From Vicinamibacteria bacterium (GTDB taxonomy: Bacteria; Acidobacteriota; Vicinamibacteria; Vicinamibacterales; UBA8438): a stretch of 44,916 bases of DNA. Shown piece after piece: positions 8,223 to 17,891 of the stretch. How positions within the stretch are numbered: position 1 is the first letter of the stretch; every line of letters starts with the position of its first letter. The translations under genes and the position numbers were made by a program. Under the pieces are notes generated by a model. The model did no database searches. It was not told where the DNA came from and worked only from the letters and a program-made list of their open reading frames with translations. The stretch spans positions 1 to 44,916 of the forward strand of contig JAJEFC010000187.1 in assembly GCA_022820675.1 (NCBI GenBank). The letters are read 5' to 3'.

Positions 8223-9089
8223 CTACTCTTCGACGTCTACCGTCAGGTAGCCGTTGGTCCAGCAGCAGAAGAAGCCGCCGGCCATGATGGCGGCCTGCCC
8301 CCCCGAGTCGTCCCACGCGAGCACGCGCAGGACGTAGCGGCCCGGCGCGTCGAACGTCGCCGTCGTCACCGCCTTCCCGGCGTCGTCGGTCTCCGGCGAG
8401 GTGGTCTCGAAGGCCACCGCGCCGGGTCCGCGGTACTTGCTCCACACCAGCCCGAACTGGTTGGGCCGATCCGCCGCGCGCCGCTTGCGGACGCCGTCGT
8501 CGATCGCCCACACCGCGATCGGCGCCGGTTCGGACACCACCGCCCGCACCGCCGATCCCGACCGGACCCCGTACTGCCCCTGCCCCGGCTCGCCGTCCGC
8601 CGACCCGAAGCGCACGACGGGCGGGGTGTTGCCGCTCGTCACCTCCTGCAGCGCGTCGATCTCCCACTCGGGGCGCAGGTGCCCGGGGATGGCGATGGTC
8701 TCGCCGTACGCGGTCAGCGACCACGTCAGCCGCCCCTCGAAGTCGGCGGGCACGACCACCGCGAACATGCCGGTCTGGCGCCGCGGCAGGAAGTGGGTGG
8801 GCTGCCCCCGGTCGGCGGGGCCGGGCTCGAAGCGGTTGTCGGGGCCGACGGGGATGTCGAGGTGCTCGTCGTAGTTCCGGTTGAAGTACCCGAAGACGAG
8901 GCTCCGGGTCCCGTCCGAGTTGCGGTACCAGCCCTCGAACGACGGCGACACGCTCTGCCCGCGCACGTGGGGGATGGGGGCGTCCAGGCGGACGTCCTGG
9001 GCCGCCGCGCCCGGCCCCGCCGCAAACAGCGTCAGGGCGGCAAGACCCGCCGCCGCTCCGTGTTTCCCACGCCGTACAGACCTGTTCAC
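8223..9089 (-). CDS. Exported protein of unknown function
   Basis: I do not recognise this family. From the GTG at 9089 it is 288 residues: a short basic n-region (NRSVRRGKHG), a hydrophobic core (AAAGLAALTLFAAG) and a signal-peptidase site near GAAAQDV. The mature part is rich in beta-prone segments and ends with an immunoglobulin-like strand pattern (GKAVTTATFDAPGRYVLRVL) followed by FFCCWTNGYLTVDVEE, with an unusual adjacent Cys pair. That suggests a periplasmic or surface beta-sandwich protein. A TTG start at 9128 is possible, but it would put extra residues before the signal peptide, and its TTGACA could be a -35 element. It lies upstream of the cytochrome/monooxygenase gene on the same strand, so a shared function is possible but unproven. 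Confidence 0.6.
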   Translation of the reverse strand: MNRSVRRGKHGAAAGLAALTLFAAGPGAAAQDVRLDAPIPHVRGQSVSPSFEGWYRNSDGTRSLVFGYFNRNYDEHLDIPVGPDNRFEPGPADRGQPTHFLPRRQTGMFAVVVPADFEGRLTWSLTAYGETIAIPGHLRPEWEIDALQEVTSGNTPPVVRFGSADGEPGQGQYGVRSGSAVRAVVSEPAPIAVWAIDDGVRKRRAADRPNQFGLVWSKYRGPGAVAFETTSPETDDAGKAVTTATFDAPGRYVLRVLAWDDSGGQAAIMAGGFFCCWTNGYLTVDVEE

Positions 9090-9241
9090 TATGGATGAGA
9101 GTTTGAACCAGGACCGGAGTCGTGTCAACGTCGGTGCCGCGCCGCCCCTCCCGACCCCACCGTGCGCGGCGAGGCGCGGGGGTCTGTCCGACGAAGCGCG
9201 ACGCGAGAGCCCGCAGAGCCCGAGGCCTGATCATGCTGGCC

Positions 9242-9422
9242 CCGAAGCAACGCCGGCCGGGCCGGATGCGACTACTGCGAGCAGCGGTTGTCAGGCGGGC
9301 CTGCGAGAGCCGGCGCCGAAGCGACGCCGGCCGGGCCGGATGCGACCACCACGAGCTGCGGTCGGTCAGGCGGGCCGGCGAGAGCTGGCGCCGAAGCGAC
9401 GCCGGCCCGGACCGGACGCGAC
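9242..9422. repeat. Tandem repeat, about 2.4 units of 74-75 bp
   Basis: Units begin at 9242, 9316 and 9391 with CCGAAGC[A/G]ACGCCGGCC; the third is cut after about 32 bases. Each full unit also contains GGGCCGGATGCGAC and TCAGGCGGGCC. The repeat lies in a 580-bp gene-free stretch (9090-9668) between divergent genes. I see no protein or RNA that explains it. It is not a CRISPR array: repeats and spacers cannot be distinguished. Confidence 0.8.
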
Positions 9423-9622
9423 GCCGGGCCGGAGCCGGGGGTGCACGTCAGATTCGTGACATGGCTGCCACGCTGGGCTGTCAGGCTCCCGATTCTCGGC
9501 GTTCTCGGCTGCGAAACCCCTCCGGAACGCGCCGTCCTGGCCTCAGCGGTACGGTTTGCGGGCCGCGTCTCACTTTCTTGACGTGCGCCCCGGAGCCGGC
9601 GGCCGCTCGCGCGGCGGGCTGG

Positions 9623-9628
9623 TAAGAT
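9623..9628 (+). promoter_or_regulatory. Probable extended -10 element of the acyl-CoA mutase gene
   Basis: TGG-TAAGAT matches an extended -10 (TGn plus hexamer). It lies 40 bases before the ATG at 9669, giving a short leader. No good -35 is seen at 17 bp spacing. Confidence 0.4.
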
Positions 9629-9668
9629 ACGCGCTGTCGATGCCGGCTTCCGTCCGACCTGCCTGCCC

Positions 9669-11279
<1,611 letters not shown>

Positions 11280-11336
11280 CCGCGTGCCCGCCTGAACGAC
11301 GCCGCGGCGTTGCACCGGGGGCGGCGCTGGAGCCGC

Positions 11337-11342
11337 TATACT
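11337..11342 (+). promoter_or_regulatory. -10-like hexamer upstream of the third Uma2 gene
   Basis: TATACT lies 46 bases before the ATG at 11389. A TTGCAC at 11310 is 21 bases upstream, which is too far for a good -35. Confidence 0.4.
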
Positions 11343-11388
11343 GGGAGCGACGCACGGCTCGGGTGCCCGCGCGCCGGATCATGCCGTC

Positions 11389-12156
11389 ATGGGATCGCCC
11401 AACCCCTCGCCCGCCCCCCCGCCCGACGCCAGTCGATCGGCTCGCGCGGTGCGGGCGCCGTCCCTGGAGAACGGCGCCCGCTTGACCCGCGCGGAGTTCG
11501 AGCGCCGCTACCAGGCCCGGCCGGACCTGAAGAAGGCGGAGCTGATCGCAGGGGTCGTCCGCATGCCGTCGCCAACCCGATCCGCCAGCCATGCCCGACC
11601 CCACGCCGCCACCATCATCTGGCTGGGCGCCTATGTTCTGGCGACGCCGGACGTGCAGATCAACGACAACCCGACGATTCGCCTCGATCTCGACAACGAG
11701 CCGCAGCCGGACGTGGCGCTGCTCCTCGATCCCGCGGTCGGCGGGCAGGCACGCGTCGGCCGGGACGACTACATCAAGGGTGCGCCGGAGCTGGTTGCCG
11801 AGATCGCCGCCAGCAGCGCGTCGGACGACCTGCACGACAAGCTCCACGCCTATCGGCGCAACGGCGTTCGCGAGTATCTGGTGTGGCGCACCCTCGATCG
11901 CCGTTTCGACTGGTTCGAGCTGGTCGACGGCGTCTATCGCCAGCGACGGCCGGATGCATCCGGCCTGGTGCACAGCGCCGTCTTTCCGGGACTCCGCCTC
12001 GCCGTGGACGCCCTCTTGAACGACGATCTTCCGACCGTCGTGGAGGCCCAGCAGCACGGCCTCGACGAGCCGGCCCACGCGGCGTTCGTGAAGCGCTTGC
12101 AGGCGCGCCGGCGAACACACGATCCGGCAAAGAAGCAGTCAGGCGAGCGACGGTAG
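11389..12156 (+). CDS. Uma2 family protein, third copy
   Basis: A 255-residue protein with a Pro/Ala-rich N-terminus and a core of about 180 residues. It opens LTRAEFERRYQARPDLKKAELIAGVV, then shows NEPQPDVALLLD (the Asp strand), APELVAEIAAS (the Glu strand), HDKLHAYRRNGVREYLVWRT (the Lys/Tyr helix) and DWFELVDG. The EYLVWRT form and the C-terminal tail (VVEAQQHGLDEPAHAAFVKR) mark a Uma2 subgroup distinct from the two copies at the left of the window. It follows the acyl-CoA mutase by about 110 bp with its own -10-like hexamer, so it is probably expressed independently. No clear ribosome-binding site precedes the ATG. Confidence 0.83.
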   Translation: MGSPNPSPAPPPDASRSARAVRAPSLENGARLTRAEFERRYQARPDLKKAELIAGVVRMPSPTRSASHARPHAATIIWLGAYVLATPDVQINDNPTIRLDLDNEPQPDVALLLDPAVGGQARVGRDDYIKGAPELVAEIAASSASDDLHDKLHAYRRNGVREYLVWRTLDRRFDWFELVDGVYRQRRPDASGLVHSAVFPGLRLAVDALLNDDLPTVVEAQQHGLDEPAHAAFVKRLQARRRTHDPAKKQSGERR

Positions 12157-12209
12157 CCGCAGGGTCTCGCGACCCGGAGTGCACAGCGGGGCCGTCGCTG
12201 CGACGCAGA

Positions 12210-12411
12210 TCATGGGCGCGGAAGACGACGGGATACGGCGGTGTCGACGTTCAGGGTCATGGCACCCAGGAGAGCCCTCAACTCGTCGATTCGCTTCCGG
12301 CGCACCAGCTCGCGCAACGCGAGCACGACCGTGTCGGTCCTCGACTCGAGCCCGAGCAGGCTCTGCGCTTCTTCAAGTAGCTCGAACGGCAGATCGAGCG
12401 TTTATACGCAT
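12210..12411 (-). pseudogene. VapB-type antitoxin gene broken by a one-base frameshift, no toxin beside it
   Basis: Starting at the ATG at 12411 the reading frame gives MRIN and soon stops. If one A is removed from ATAAACG (12401-12406), the product becomes MRITLDLPFELLEEAQSLLG then LESRTDTVVLALRELVRRKR and IDELRALLG, ending at the TGA at 12210-12212: a typical VapB antitoxin with an N-terminal ribbon-helix-helix-like strand and the RTDTVVLALREL helix. The total span is 202 bases, one more than a multiple of three. A TAGTAT -10 lies at 12435-12430. There is no PIN toxin downstream; the convergent Uma2 gene ends 53 bp away. This is an orphan antitoxin remnant, unless the extra base is an assembly error. 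Confidence 0.65.
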
Positions 12412-12443
12412 TCGCTCATCCCAATTGCGATACTACCGGACGC

Positions 12444-14165
12444 TCACGGGGCGGCCACTTCCGCCGGCCGCGCGTACACGGAGCGCCCCCGCGAGAACGT
12501 CTCGATCACCGCGACGTGCTCCAGGTCGGCCGGGTCCACCGCCAGCGGGTTCCGGTCGAGCACCACGAGGTCGGCCTGCTTCCCCACCGTGATCGACCCC
12601 TTCGCGTCTTCCTCGAAGTACTGGTAGGCGGCCCCCAGGGTGACCGCGTGCAGCGCCTCGCGGACGGTGGCGCGCTGGTGGGGCCCGAGGACGTGGCCGC
12701 TGCGCGTGGTTCGGTTCACGGTGATGGAGACGAGCCGCATGATGTCCGGGGGCACGATGGGGGCGTCGTTGTGCAGGGTGAAGGGCACGCCGCGCTCGAT
12801 GGCCCAGCGCACCGGGCTGACGTTGTTGCCGCGCGCCTCGCCGAAGCTGCGGCGGTGCCAGTCGCCCCAGAAGAAGGCGTGGGCCGAGAAGAACGAGGGG
12901 ACCGCCCCGAGGGCGGTGGCCCGGTCGAGCTGGTCGGCGCGCATGAGCTGGGCGTGGATGATGACGGCCCGGTGGTCGGGCATCGGGTCGCGGCCCGCCA
13001 CCGCCGCCTCGACCCCGTCGAGCATCAGGTCGATGGCGGCGTCGCCGTTGGCGTGGACGATGATGGGCACGCCGCGCCCGATCAGGTGCGCGGCGCCGGC
13101 CCGCCAGGCGTCGGGGTCGAGGGTACCGTAGGCGCGGTAGTCGGGCGGCGCCCCCGGCGGGCCCTCGGCGTAGGGCTCGGTGACCCAGGCGGTGCGCCCC
13201 TGCGGCGATCCGTCGAGGCTGAACTTGACGCCGGCGACGCGGAGCCCGCCGCGGTAGGCGGGCTCGTAGGTCACGCCCTCGGCGTCGGCCATGGTCCGGA
13301 AGCGGGGGAACACCGCGACGTCCACCGCGAACGGCTCGCGCGCGGCGGCGGCGCGCAGCGCGCGGACGGTCCCGGGGCCGGTGGAGCCGTCCTGCGCGGT
13401 GGTGGTGCCGTAGGCGGCGTAGACCTCGAGGGCCCGTCGCGCCAGGGTCTCGAGCTCGCCCGCGGTCGGGGCGGGACCGCCGCTCGCGACCAGCCCCCCC
13501 GCTGTCTCCTCGAGCACCCCGTCGGGCTCTCGCGACCCTGCGCGGCGCCGGATGAGCCCGCCCGGCGGGTCCGGGGTGTCGGCGGTGACGCCGGACGCCG
13601 CGAGGGCGGCGGAGTTGGCCGCCCGCAGGTGCCCCGAGACGTGGGTCAGCACGATGCGGTGGCGGGTCGAGGCGCGGTCGAGGTCGTCGCGCGTCGGGTG
13701 GCGGCGCTCGGCCAGCAGCGAGTCGTCGTAGCCGCTTCCGAACACCACCTCGCCGGGCGGGATGCCCCGCTCGGCGATCCACGCCCGGATCTTGCCCACG
13801 AGCCCGTCGATGTCGGTGACGTCGCCCACCGGCGGCGAGTGCAGCGACAAGGTGTCGAGCCCCCGCCCCACCGCGAGGAAATGACCGTGGGTGTCGATGA
13901 AGCCGGGCAGCAGGGCGCGCTCGCCGAGCTCGACGACGCGGGTCTCGTCGCCGCGCCGCGCGAGAACCGCGTCGCGCGGCCCCGCCGCGGTGATGACGCC
14001 GTCCCGCACCGCCACCGCCTCGACGGCGGGCCGCTCCGGGTCCATGGTGACGATGTGGTCGCCGACGAAGACGATTTCGGCGGCCTGGGCCGCCGCAAGG
14101 ACGGGAACGCCCGCCGCGAGCGCGGCAGCGGCAATGGCGACGACAACCCGTTTCGCCCTCTTCAT
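12444..14165 (-). CDS. Exported amidohydrolase, YtcJ-like
   Basis: A 573-residue metal-dependent hydrolase of the amidohydrolase superfamily. The ATG at 14165 is chosen because it starts a clean signal peptide (KRAKRVVVAIAAAALAAGVP, cleavage near AAAQA) and AGGA lies upstream. The metal-binding HGH motif is at residues 93-95 (PGFIDTHGH). Further ligand regions are IIVHANGDAAID, VIIHAQLM and TLHNDAPIVPP with the catalytic Asp. The C-terminal end EDAKGSITVGKQADLVVLD is the usual beta-sandwich return. Relatives hydrolyse amides, formamides or carbamates; the substrate is unknown. It is divergent from the acyl-CoA dehydrogenase gene, and the 138-bp gap must hold both promoters (a TGATACT stretch at 14235 on the plus strand is one candidate). 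Confidence 0.87.
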   Translation of the reverse strand: MKRAKRVVVAIAAAALAAGVPVLAAAQAAEIVFVGDHIVTMDPERPAVEAVAVRDGVITAAGPRDAVLARRGDETRVVELGERALLPGFIDTHGHFLAVGRGLDTLSLHSPPVGDVTDIDGLVGKIRAWIAERGIPPGEVVFGSGYDDSLLAERRHPTRDDLDRASTRHRIVLTHVSGHLRAANSAALAASGVTADTPDPPGGLIRRRAGSREPDGVLEETAGGLVASGGPAPTAGELETLARRALEVYAAYGTTTAQDGSTGPGTVRALRAAAAREPFAVDVAVFPRFRTMADAEGVTYEPAYRGGLRVAGVKFSLDGSPQGRTAWVTEPYAEGPPGAPPDYRAYGTLDPDAWRAGAAHLIGRGVPIIVHANGDAAIDLMLDGVEAAVAGRDPMPDHRAVIIHAQLMRADQLDRATALGAVPSFFSAHAFFWGDWHRRSFGEARGNNVSPVRWAIERGVPFTLHNDAPIVPPDIMRLVSITVNRTTRSGHVLGPHQRATVREALHAVTLGAAYQYFEEDAKGSITVGKQADLVVLDRNPLAVDPADLEHVAVIETFSRGRSVYARPAEVAAP

Positions 14166-14303
14166 GACGTCCTGACCTCCGGCACCGCGGGCCGCCGCAA
14201 CGTGGGCGGCCTTGACGCGCCCGCTTCCCGCCCATGATACTCGCGGGACCGGCACCCATCGGGCGCGCCGGCATCACGCGACCACACCTTACTCCTGAAA
14301 CCC

Positions 14304-15473
14304 ATGACGACCGCTACCGTCGGCTCCGCTCCCGCTCCCCTGACCCGGCTCTCCGAGGAGGAGGACCTCTTCCGCGCCAGCGTGCGCGCGTTCGCCGAGG
14401 CGGAGATCGCCCCCCTCGCGCGCGAGATGGACGAGCAGGCGGTCATCCCGCGGGCGCTCATCGACAAGCTGTTCGACCTGGGGGTCATGGGCATCGAGAT
14501 CCCCGAGTCGCTCGGGGGGGCCGGCGCCCCGTTCTTCCTGTCGGTGCTCGCGGTCGAGGAGCTGTCGCGCGTCGACCCGTCGGTCGCGGTGGTCGTCGAC
14601 GTCCAGAACACCCTCGTCATCAACGCCCTGCTGCGCTGGGGCTCGGCCGACCTGCAGCATCGCTTCCTCCCCCGCCTCGCCGGCGGCGCAATCGGCGCCT
14701 ACGCGCTGTCGGAGGCCGGCTCGGGCAGCGACGCGTTCGCGCTGAGGACCCGCGCGGTCGAGGACGGCGGCGACTACGTCATCACCGGCCGCAAGCTCTG
14801 GATCACCAACGCCCGCGAAGCCGGGCTCTTCATCGTCATGGCCAACGTCGACCCCGACGCCGGCCACCGGGGCATCACCGCGTTCGTCGTCGAGCACGAC
14901 CGGCCCGGGCTCGAGGTGGGCAAGAAGGAGGACAAGCTGGGCATCCGGGCCAGCAGCACCTGCGAGCTGCTCCTCGACGGGTGCCGGGTGCCGAAGAGCC
15001 ACGTCCTCGGCGAGCGCGGCAAGGGCTACAAGGTGGCCATCGAGACCCTGAACGAGGGCCGCATCGGCATCGGGGCCCAGATGACGGGGCTCGCCCAGGG
15101 CGCCCTCGACCATGCCGTCCGCTACATCCGGGAGCGCGAGCAGTTCGGCCGGCCCATCGCCGGGTTCCAGGCCGTGCAGTTCCAGGTGGCGCAGGCCCAG
15201 ACCGAGGTCGAGATGGCCCGGCTCGGCGTCTACAACGCCGCCCGCCTCCGCGACGCCGGCCGGCCCTTCCTCACCGAGGCGGCGATGGCCAAGCTCTTCT
15301 CGTCGCAGGTCGCCGAGCGGGTCACGTCGCTCGCGGTGCAGCTCTTCGGCGGCGTGGGCTACACGAAGGACTATCCCGTCGAGAAGCTCTTCCGCGACGC
15401 CAAGATCGGCCAGATCTACGAGGGCACGTCGAACATGCAGCTCCAGACCATCGCCCGGCAGATCCTGGGCTGA
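14304..15473 (+). CDS. Acyl-CoA dehydrogenase
   Basis: A 389-residue flavoprotein of the normal length for short- or branched-chain acyl-CoA dehydrogenases. Motifs include YALSEAGSGSDAF and WITNAREAG (flavin and substrate binding), RASSTCELLLDGCRVP, REREQFGRPI, AVQLFGGVGYTKDYPVEKLF and, near the C-terminus, IGQIYEGTSNMQLQTIAR, in which the Glu is the catalytic base in this subgroup. It introduces a trans-2,3 double bond into an acyl-CoA, passing electrons to ETF. Chain-length preference cannot be read from sequence. It may act with the acyl-CoA synthetase and mutase in this window, but they are not in one operon. Confidence 0.9.
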   Translation: MTTATVGSAPAPLTRLSEEEDLFRASVRAFAEAEIAPLAREMDEQAVIPRALIDKLFDLGVMGIEIPESLGGAGAPFFLSVLAVEELSRVDPSVAVVVDVQNTLVINALLRWGSADLQHRFLPRLAGGAIGAYALSEAGSGSDAFALRTRAVEDGGDYVITGRKLWITNAREAGLFIVMANVDPDAGHRGITAFVVEHDRPGLEVGKKEDKLGIRASSTCELLLDGCRVPKSHVLGERGKGYKVAIETLNEGRIGIGAQMTGLAQGALDHAVRYIREREQFGRPIAGFQAVQFQVAQAQTEVEMARLGVYNAARLRDAGRPFLTEAAMAKLFSSQVAERVTSLAVQLFGGVGYTKDYPVEKLFRDAKIGQIYEGTSNMQLQTIARQILG

Positions 15474-15604
15474 AGGCCCGGTCCGGACGAGGCAAGATAC
15501 CCGTCCCACCGTCTCCCACCGCATTCGGGAAACGAACGGCGCACCTGGCGCAGCGCCGGCGAAACTCGACGAGGCGGATGCGGAGGGACCCCGCGAGCCA
15601 ACGG

Positions 15605-15610
15605 TATACT
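15605..15610 (+). promoter_or_regulatory. -10 element placed for leaderless transcription of the MNT gene
   Basis: TATACT is followed by only 7 bases before the ATG at 15618, so the transcript probably starts at the start codon. No -35 of good match is seen. Confidence 0.55.
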
Positions 15611-15617
15611 GCGGTCG

Positions 15618-15953
15618 ATGGACCGTAGCGTTCTTCTCGAGCATGTCCGCCGGACCCGCTTCGCGTCGGACGGCCGGGCGGCGGCCCTGTCGGATGCCGG
15701 ACGCATCGCCCGCCTGCTCCGGCGCCACGGCGCGCGCCGCGTCGTCGGCATCGGCTCCGCGTTCGCGCCCGACCGCCGATTCACACCCCGCTCCGATATC
15801 GATCTCGCCGTCGAAGGGCTCCCCCCGGACCGCTTCTTCCGGGTATCGGCCCGAGCCTGCGCCCTGACCGACTTCCCGCTCGACCTCATCCCCATCGAGA
15901 CGGCTTCCGCCATGTTCCGGCGGATCGTCCGTGAAGAGGGCGTCGAGCTGTGA
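15618..15953 (+). CDS. mntA: MNT-type minimal nucleotidyltransferase (antitoxin of a HEPN pair)
   Basis: A 111-residue minimal nucleotidyltransferase. VVGIGSAFAPDRRFTPRSDI then DLAV gives the GS...DxD active-site pattern, with Gly-Ser and the two metal-binding Asp residues present; the later Asp is in FPLDLIPIE. Such proteins neutralise a HEPN ribonuclease by adding AMP to a Tyr near its active site. It overlaps the HEPN gene by four bases (GTGA), showing tight co-expression. It lacks a Shine-Dalgarno sequence and appears leaderless. I use the symbol for the type of gene; the identity to characterised MntA is by family only. Confidence 0.8.
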   Translation: MDRSVLLEHVRRTRFASDGRAAALSDAGRIARLLRRHGARRVVGIGSAFAPDRRFTPRSDIDLAVEGLPPDRFFRVSARACALTDFPLDLIPIETASAMFRRIVREEGVEL

Positions 15954-16429
15954 CGCCGGCCGAAGCCTTCGCCCGACGGCTGGCGGCCGAGATCCGCCAC
16001 GAGCTCGTCAGCCTCGACCGGATTCGCGACCAGAACGCGGCGGCGCCGCGGGACGACGCGGTCTTCACCCTGCGGGCGCGCGGCTCGATTCTGCACGACT
16101 TCTACAACGGCATCGAACGCGTATTCGTACGCATCGCCGAGGAGCTCGACGGCGGCGTGCCCCAGGGCGACGGGTGGCACCGGCAGCTCGTGACGGACAT
16201 GAGCATCGCGATTCCCGGGGTCCGTCCCGCCGTGATCGACGCGGCGCTCGCGGATGCCCTGGGAGAGTTCCTCCGCTTTCGACACGTCTTCCGCAACGTG
16301 TACGGCTTCGTGCTGGATCCGGAGCGCATGCGCCCGCTCGAAGAACGCCTCCCCGTCGTGCTGGCGACGTTCCGCACGCAGATCGAGGCGTTCCTGACCT
16401 GGCTGGAGGGCGGTCCCCTGGACGGATGA
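15950..16429 (+). CDS. hepT: HEPN-domain ribonuclease toxin (HepT-like)
   Basis: A 159-residue all-helical protein starting with the GTG at 15950 that overlaps the upstream stop. The HEPN fold is suggested by FTLRARGSILHDFYNGIERV in the first half and by EFLRFRHVFRNVYGF near residue 107-120. The usual RNase motif is RxxxxH; here the motif is R-H-V-F-R-N-V-Y at 111-118, the form seen in a HepT-like subgroup that also pairs with MNT proteins, with Tyr118 a candidate for AMP addition. The pairing with the upstream nucleotidyltransferase makes the toxin-antitoxin assignment firm at the level of family. The exact target RNA is unknown. Confidence 0.78.
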   Translation: MTPAEAFARRLAAEIRHELVSLDRIRDQNAAAPRDDAVFTLRARGSILHDFYNGIERVFVRIAEELDGGVPQGDGWHRQLVTDMSIAIPGVRPAVIDAALADALGEFLRFRHVFRNVYGFVLDPERMRPLEERLPVVLATFRTQIEAFLTWLEGGPLDG

Positions 16430-16469
16430 TCCGCCGAACGCGTCGGCCCGTCACCGCCCGCCGCCGTGC

Positions 16470-16475
16470 TAGCAT
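16470..16475 (+). promoter_or_regulatory. Extended -10 element, leaderless placement
   Basis: TGC-TAGCAT, then 6 bases, then the ATG at 16482. The preceding HEPN gene ends 40 bases upstream, so this looks like an internal promoter. Confidence 0.5.
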
Positions 16476-16481
16476 CCGCGC

Positions 16482-17471
16482 ATGACCGTCGAGCGCGATC
16501 CGATCGGCACCTATCTGCAGACCTTCGAACGCCTTCGCGCCCGCAAGCGCTGGACCACCGACACCGCCACCTACCGGTTCGTCGCCCTCACCCTCGGCGC
16601 GGCCGGCGGCCGCGTCTCGCACGACCGGCTGGAGGAGGTCGCGGCCGGACTGCGGCGGCGGGCCGGCTGGACGAGCCCGCTGCGCTCGGAGATCCGCTAT
16701 GTGGTGGCGGCGATGATCCTGCGGCGGGACCTCGATGCGGCGACGGTCCACGGTCAGGTCATCGCCACGCGGAACCGCTTCGCCGAGCACGGCATCAAGC
16801 GCCGGGGGACCGGCGCCACCCTCGCGGCCCTGCTGCTGGCGCTGCAGGTCGAAGGGAAGCGGGTGCCGAAGCCGCACCTCGATCGGCTCGCGCGCATCTA
16901 CGCGCAGTGGCGCGCCGATCACTTCTGGCTCACCGACGCGAACGATCTGCCGGCGGCCGCCCTGCACGCCGGCCGCGAGGTCTCGGTGGAATCGCTGGCC
17001 GAGGACGTACGCCGCGCCTACGCCCGCCTGCGCGACGCCGGGTTCCGCCGCGGCAACCCGTTGCAGCTCGTGTCGCACCTGCTCGCGGTCGACCCGCGCG
17101 GCGCCGACAACGCGGTGCAGCGCTTCGGCGTCGTCGCCGAGCGTCTGCGGAGCGCGGGCGAACGCGTCGGGACCGGCCGCTACGACGAGGTCGCGGTGCT
17201 GGCCCTCACCCAGGCCCCGCCCGGACACGTCGTCGACCGCGTGCTGCGCTACCGCGACCGCCTGCGTAGCGCGAGGCCGCGGCCCTCGAAGGACATCGCC
17301 TTCTCGCTCGCCGCCGGCATCGAGCTGGCGGAAGACAGCGAGCAGGCCGGCGAGCGCAGCGCCGGCGACCTCGCGGCGCTGCAGTCCATCCGCGCGATCC
17401 TCGACGCCCAGCAGGCCGCCACCATCGCCGCCGTCAGCGCGGGCGCCAGCGCCGCGGGGTCGGGTTCCTGA
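16482..17471 (+). CDS. Helical protein of unknown function, possibly DUF4003-like
   Basis: A 329-residue, mostly helical, soluble protein without signal peptide or membrane segment. It begins IGTYLQTFERLRARKRWTTD and contains RYVVAAMILRRD, a middle repeat-like block AYARLRDAGFRRGNPLQLVS then HLLAVDP, and ALTQAPPGHVVDRVLRYRDR. The RLRDAGF.RGN..Q..SH.LA pattern and overall length recall the DUF4003 family of Firmicutes, but I am not sure of this. The C-terminus is Ala-rich (AATIAAVSAGASAAG). No catalytic motif is seen. It is probably leaderless and sits in an accessory island between an MNT/HEPN pair and an AbiEii-like pair. Confidence 0.6.
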   Translation: MTVERDPIGTYLQTFERLRARKRWTTDTATYRFVALTLGAAGGRVSHDRLEEVAAGLRRRAGWTSPLRSEIRYVVAAMILRRDLDAATVHGQVIATRNRFAEHGIKRRGTGATLAALLLALQVEGKRVPKPHLDRLARIYAQWRADHFWLTDANDLPAAALHAGREVSVESLAEDVRRAYARLRDAGFRRGNPLQLVSHLLAVDPRGADNAVQRFGVVAERLRSAGERVGTGRYDEVAVLALTQAPPGHVVDRVLRYRDRLRSARPRPSKDIAFSLAAGIELAEDSEQAGERSAGDLAALQSIRAILDAQQAATIAAVSAGASAAGSGS

Positions 17472-17520
17472 CGCCCGTAGCGGCTTGGCTCAGGGGACTT
17501 TTCAATCTGGACGACGAGTG

Positions 17521-17850
17521 ATGCCCGTCTTCAAGTTCCGCGACGTCGGGGAGATGAACCGGCGTCCCGGACGCGAGCCCGGCGACCCATCGCTGTACCG
17601 CGCGATCCGCCTCCTCCTCGACATCGGCCGCCGGACGCGTCCTCGCCGCTTCCCGCCCGGCTTGTACAAGCATCGCTCCATCGAGGCGCTGAACGCGCAG
17701 ACCGAGCGCTGGCGCGCGACGATGTACACCCGCGTCGGGCCGGGCAGGAAGCCTCCAGGCGCACGGGGCCGCAGGACTCCTGGTGAAGACAGGCATGGCG
17801 ACACCGAGCGGCCGCGGCGCGGATTGCCACGGCGGCGAGACGAACTCTGA
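17521..17850 (+). CDS. Small basic protein, conserved-looking core, unknown function
   Basis: A 109-residue protein. The first 65 residues look like a real conserved domain: PVFKFRDVGEMNRRPG, then DPSLYRAIRLLLDIGRRTRP and FPPGLYKHRSIEALNAQTER. I recall similar short proteins from other soil and marine bacteria without an assigned role. The last 40 residues are Arg/Gly/Pro-rich and may be a frame run-on after damage. The ATG at 17521 follows GACGACGAGTG, a weak ribosome-binding site. Its neighbours are toxin-antitoxin-like genes, so an antitoxin or accessory function is possible but nothing in the sequence shows it. Confidence 0.5.
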   Translation: MPVFKFRDVGEMNRRPGREPGDPSLYRAIRLLLDIGRRTRPRRFPPGLYKHRSIEALNAQTERWRATMYTRVGPGRKPPGARGRRTPGEDRHGDTERPRRGLPRRRDEL

Positions 17851-17855
17851 CGAGC

Positions 17856-17884
17856 TTGCGAACGGGACGACCCGCCGCTAGACT
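17856..17884 (+). promoter_or_regulatory. Promoter (TTGCGA, 17 bp, TAGACT), leaderless placement
   Basis: TTGCGA at 17856-17861 and TAGACT at 17879-17884 are separated by exactly 17 bases. The ATG at 17892 follows after 7 bases, so the mRNA likely begins at the start codon. Confidence 0.6.
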
Positions 17885-17891
17885 GCCGGCG

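Noticed and set aside
9123..9128. TTG start codon for the exported protein ending at 8223
   Set aside because: It would add 13 residues before a good signal peptide, and its TTGACA is better read as a possible -35.
9242..9422. CRISPR array
   Set aside because: The whole 74-75 bp unit is repeated; there are no unique spacers and no cas genes.
16065..17228. Open frame of 387 codons on the minus strand opposite the HEPN and following gene
   Set aside because: It is antisense to genes with recognisable motifs and promoters, and its product is low-complexity.
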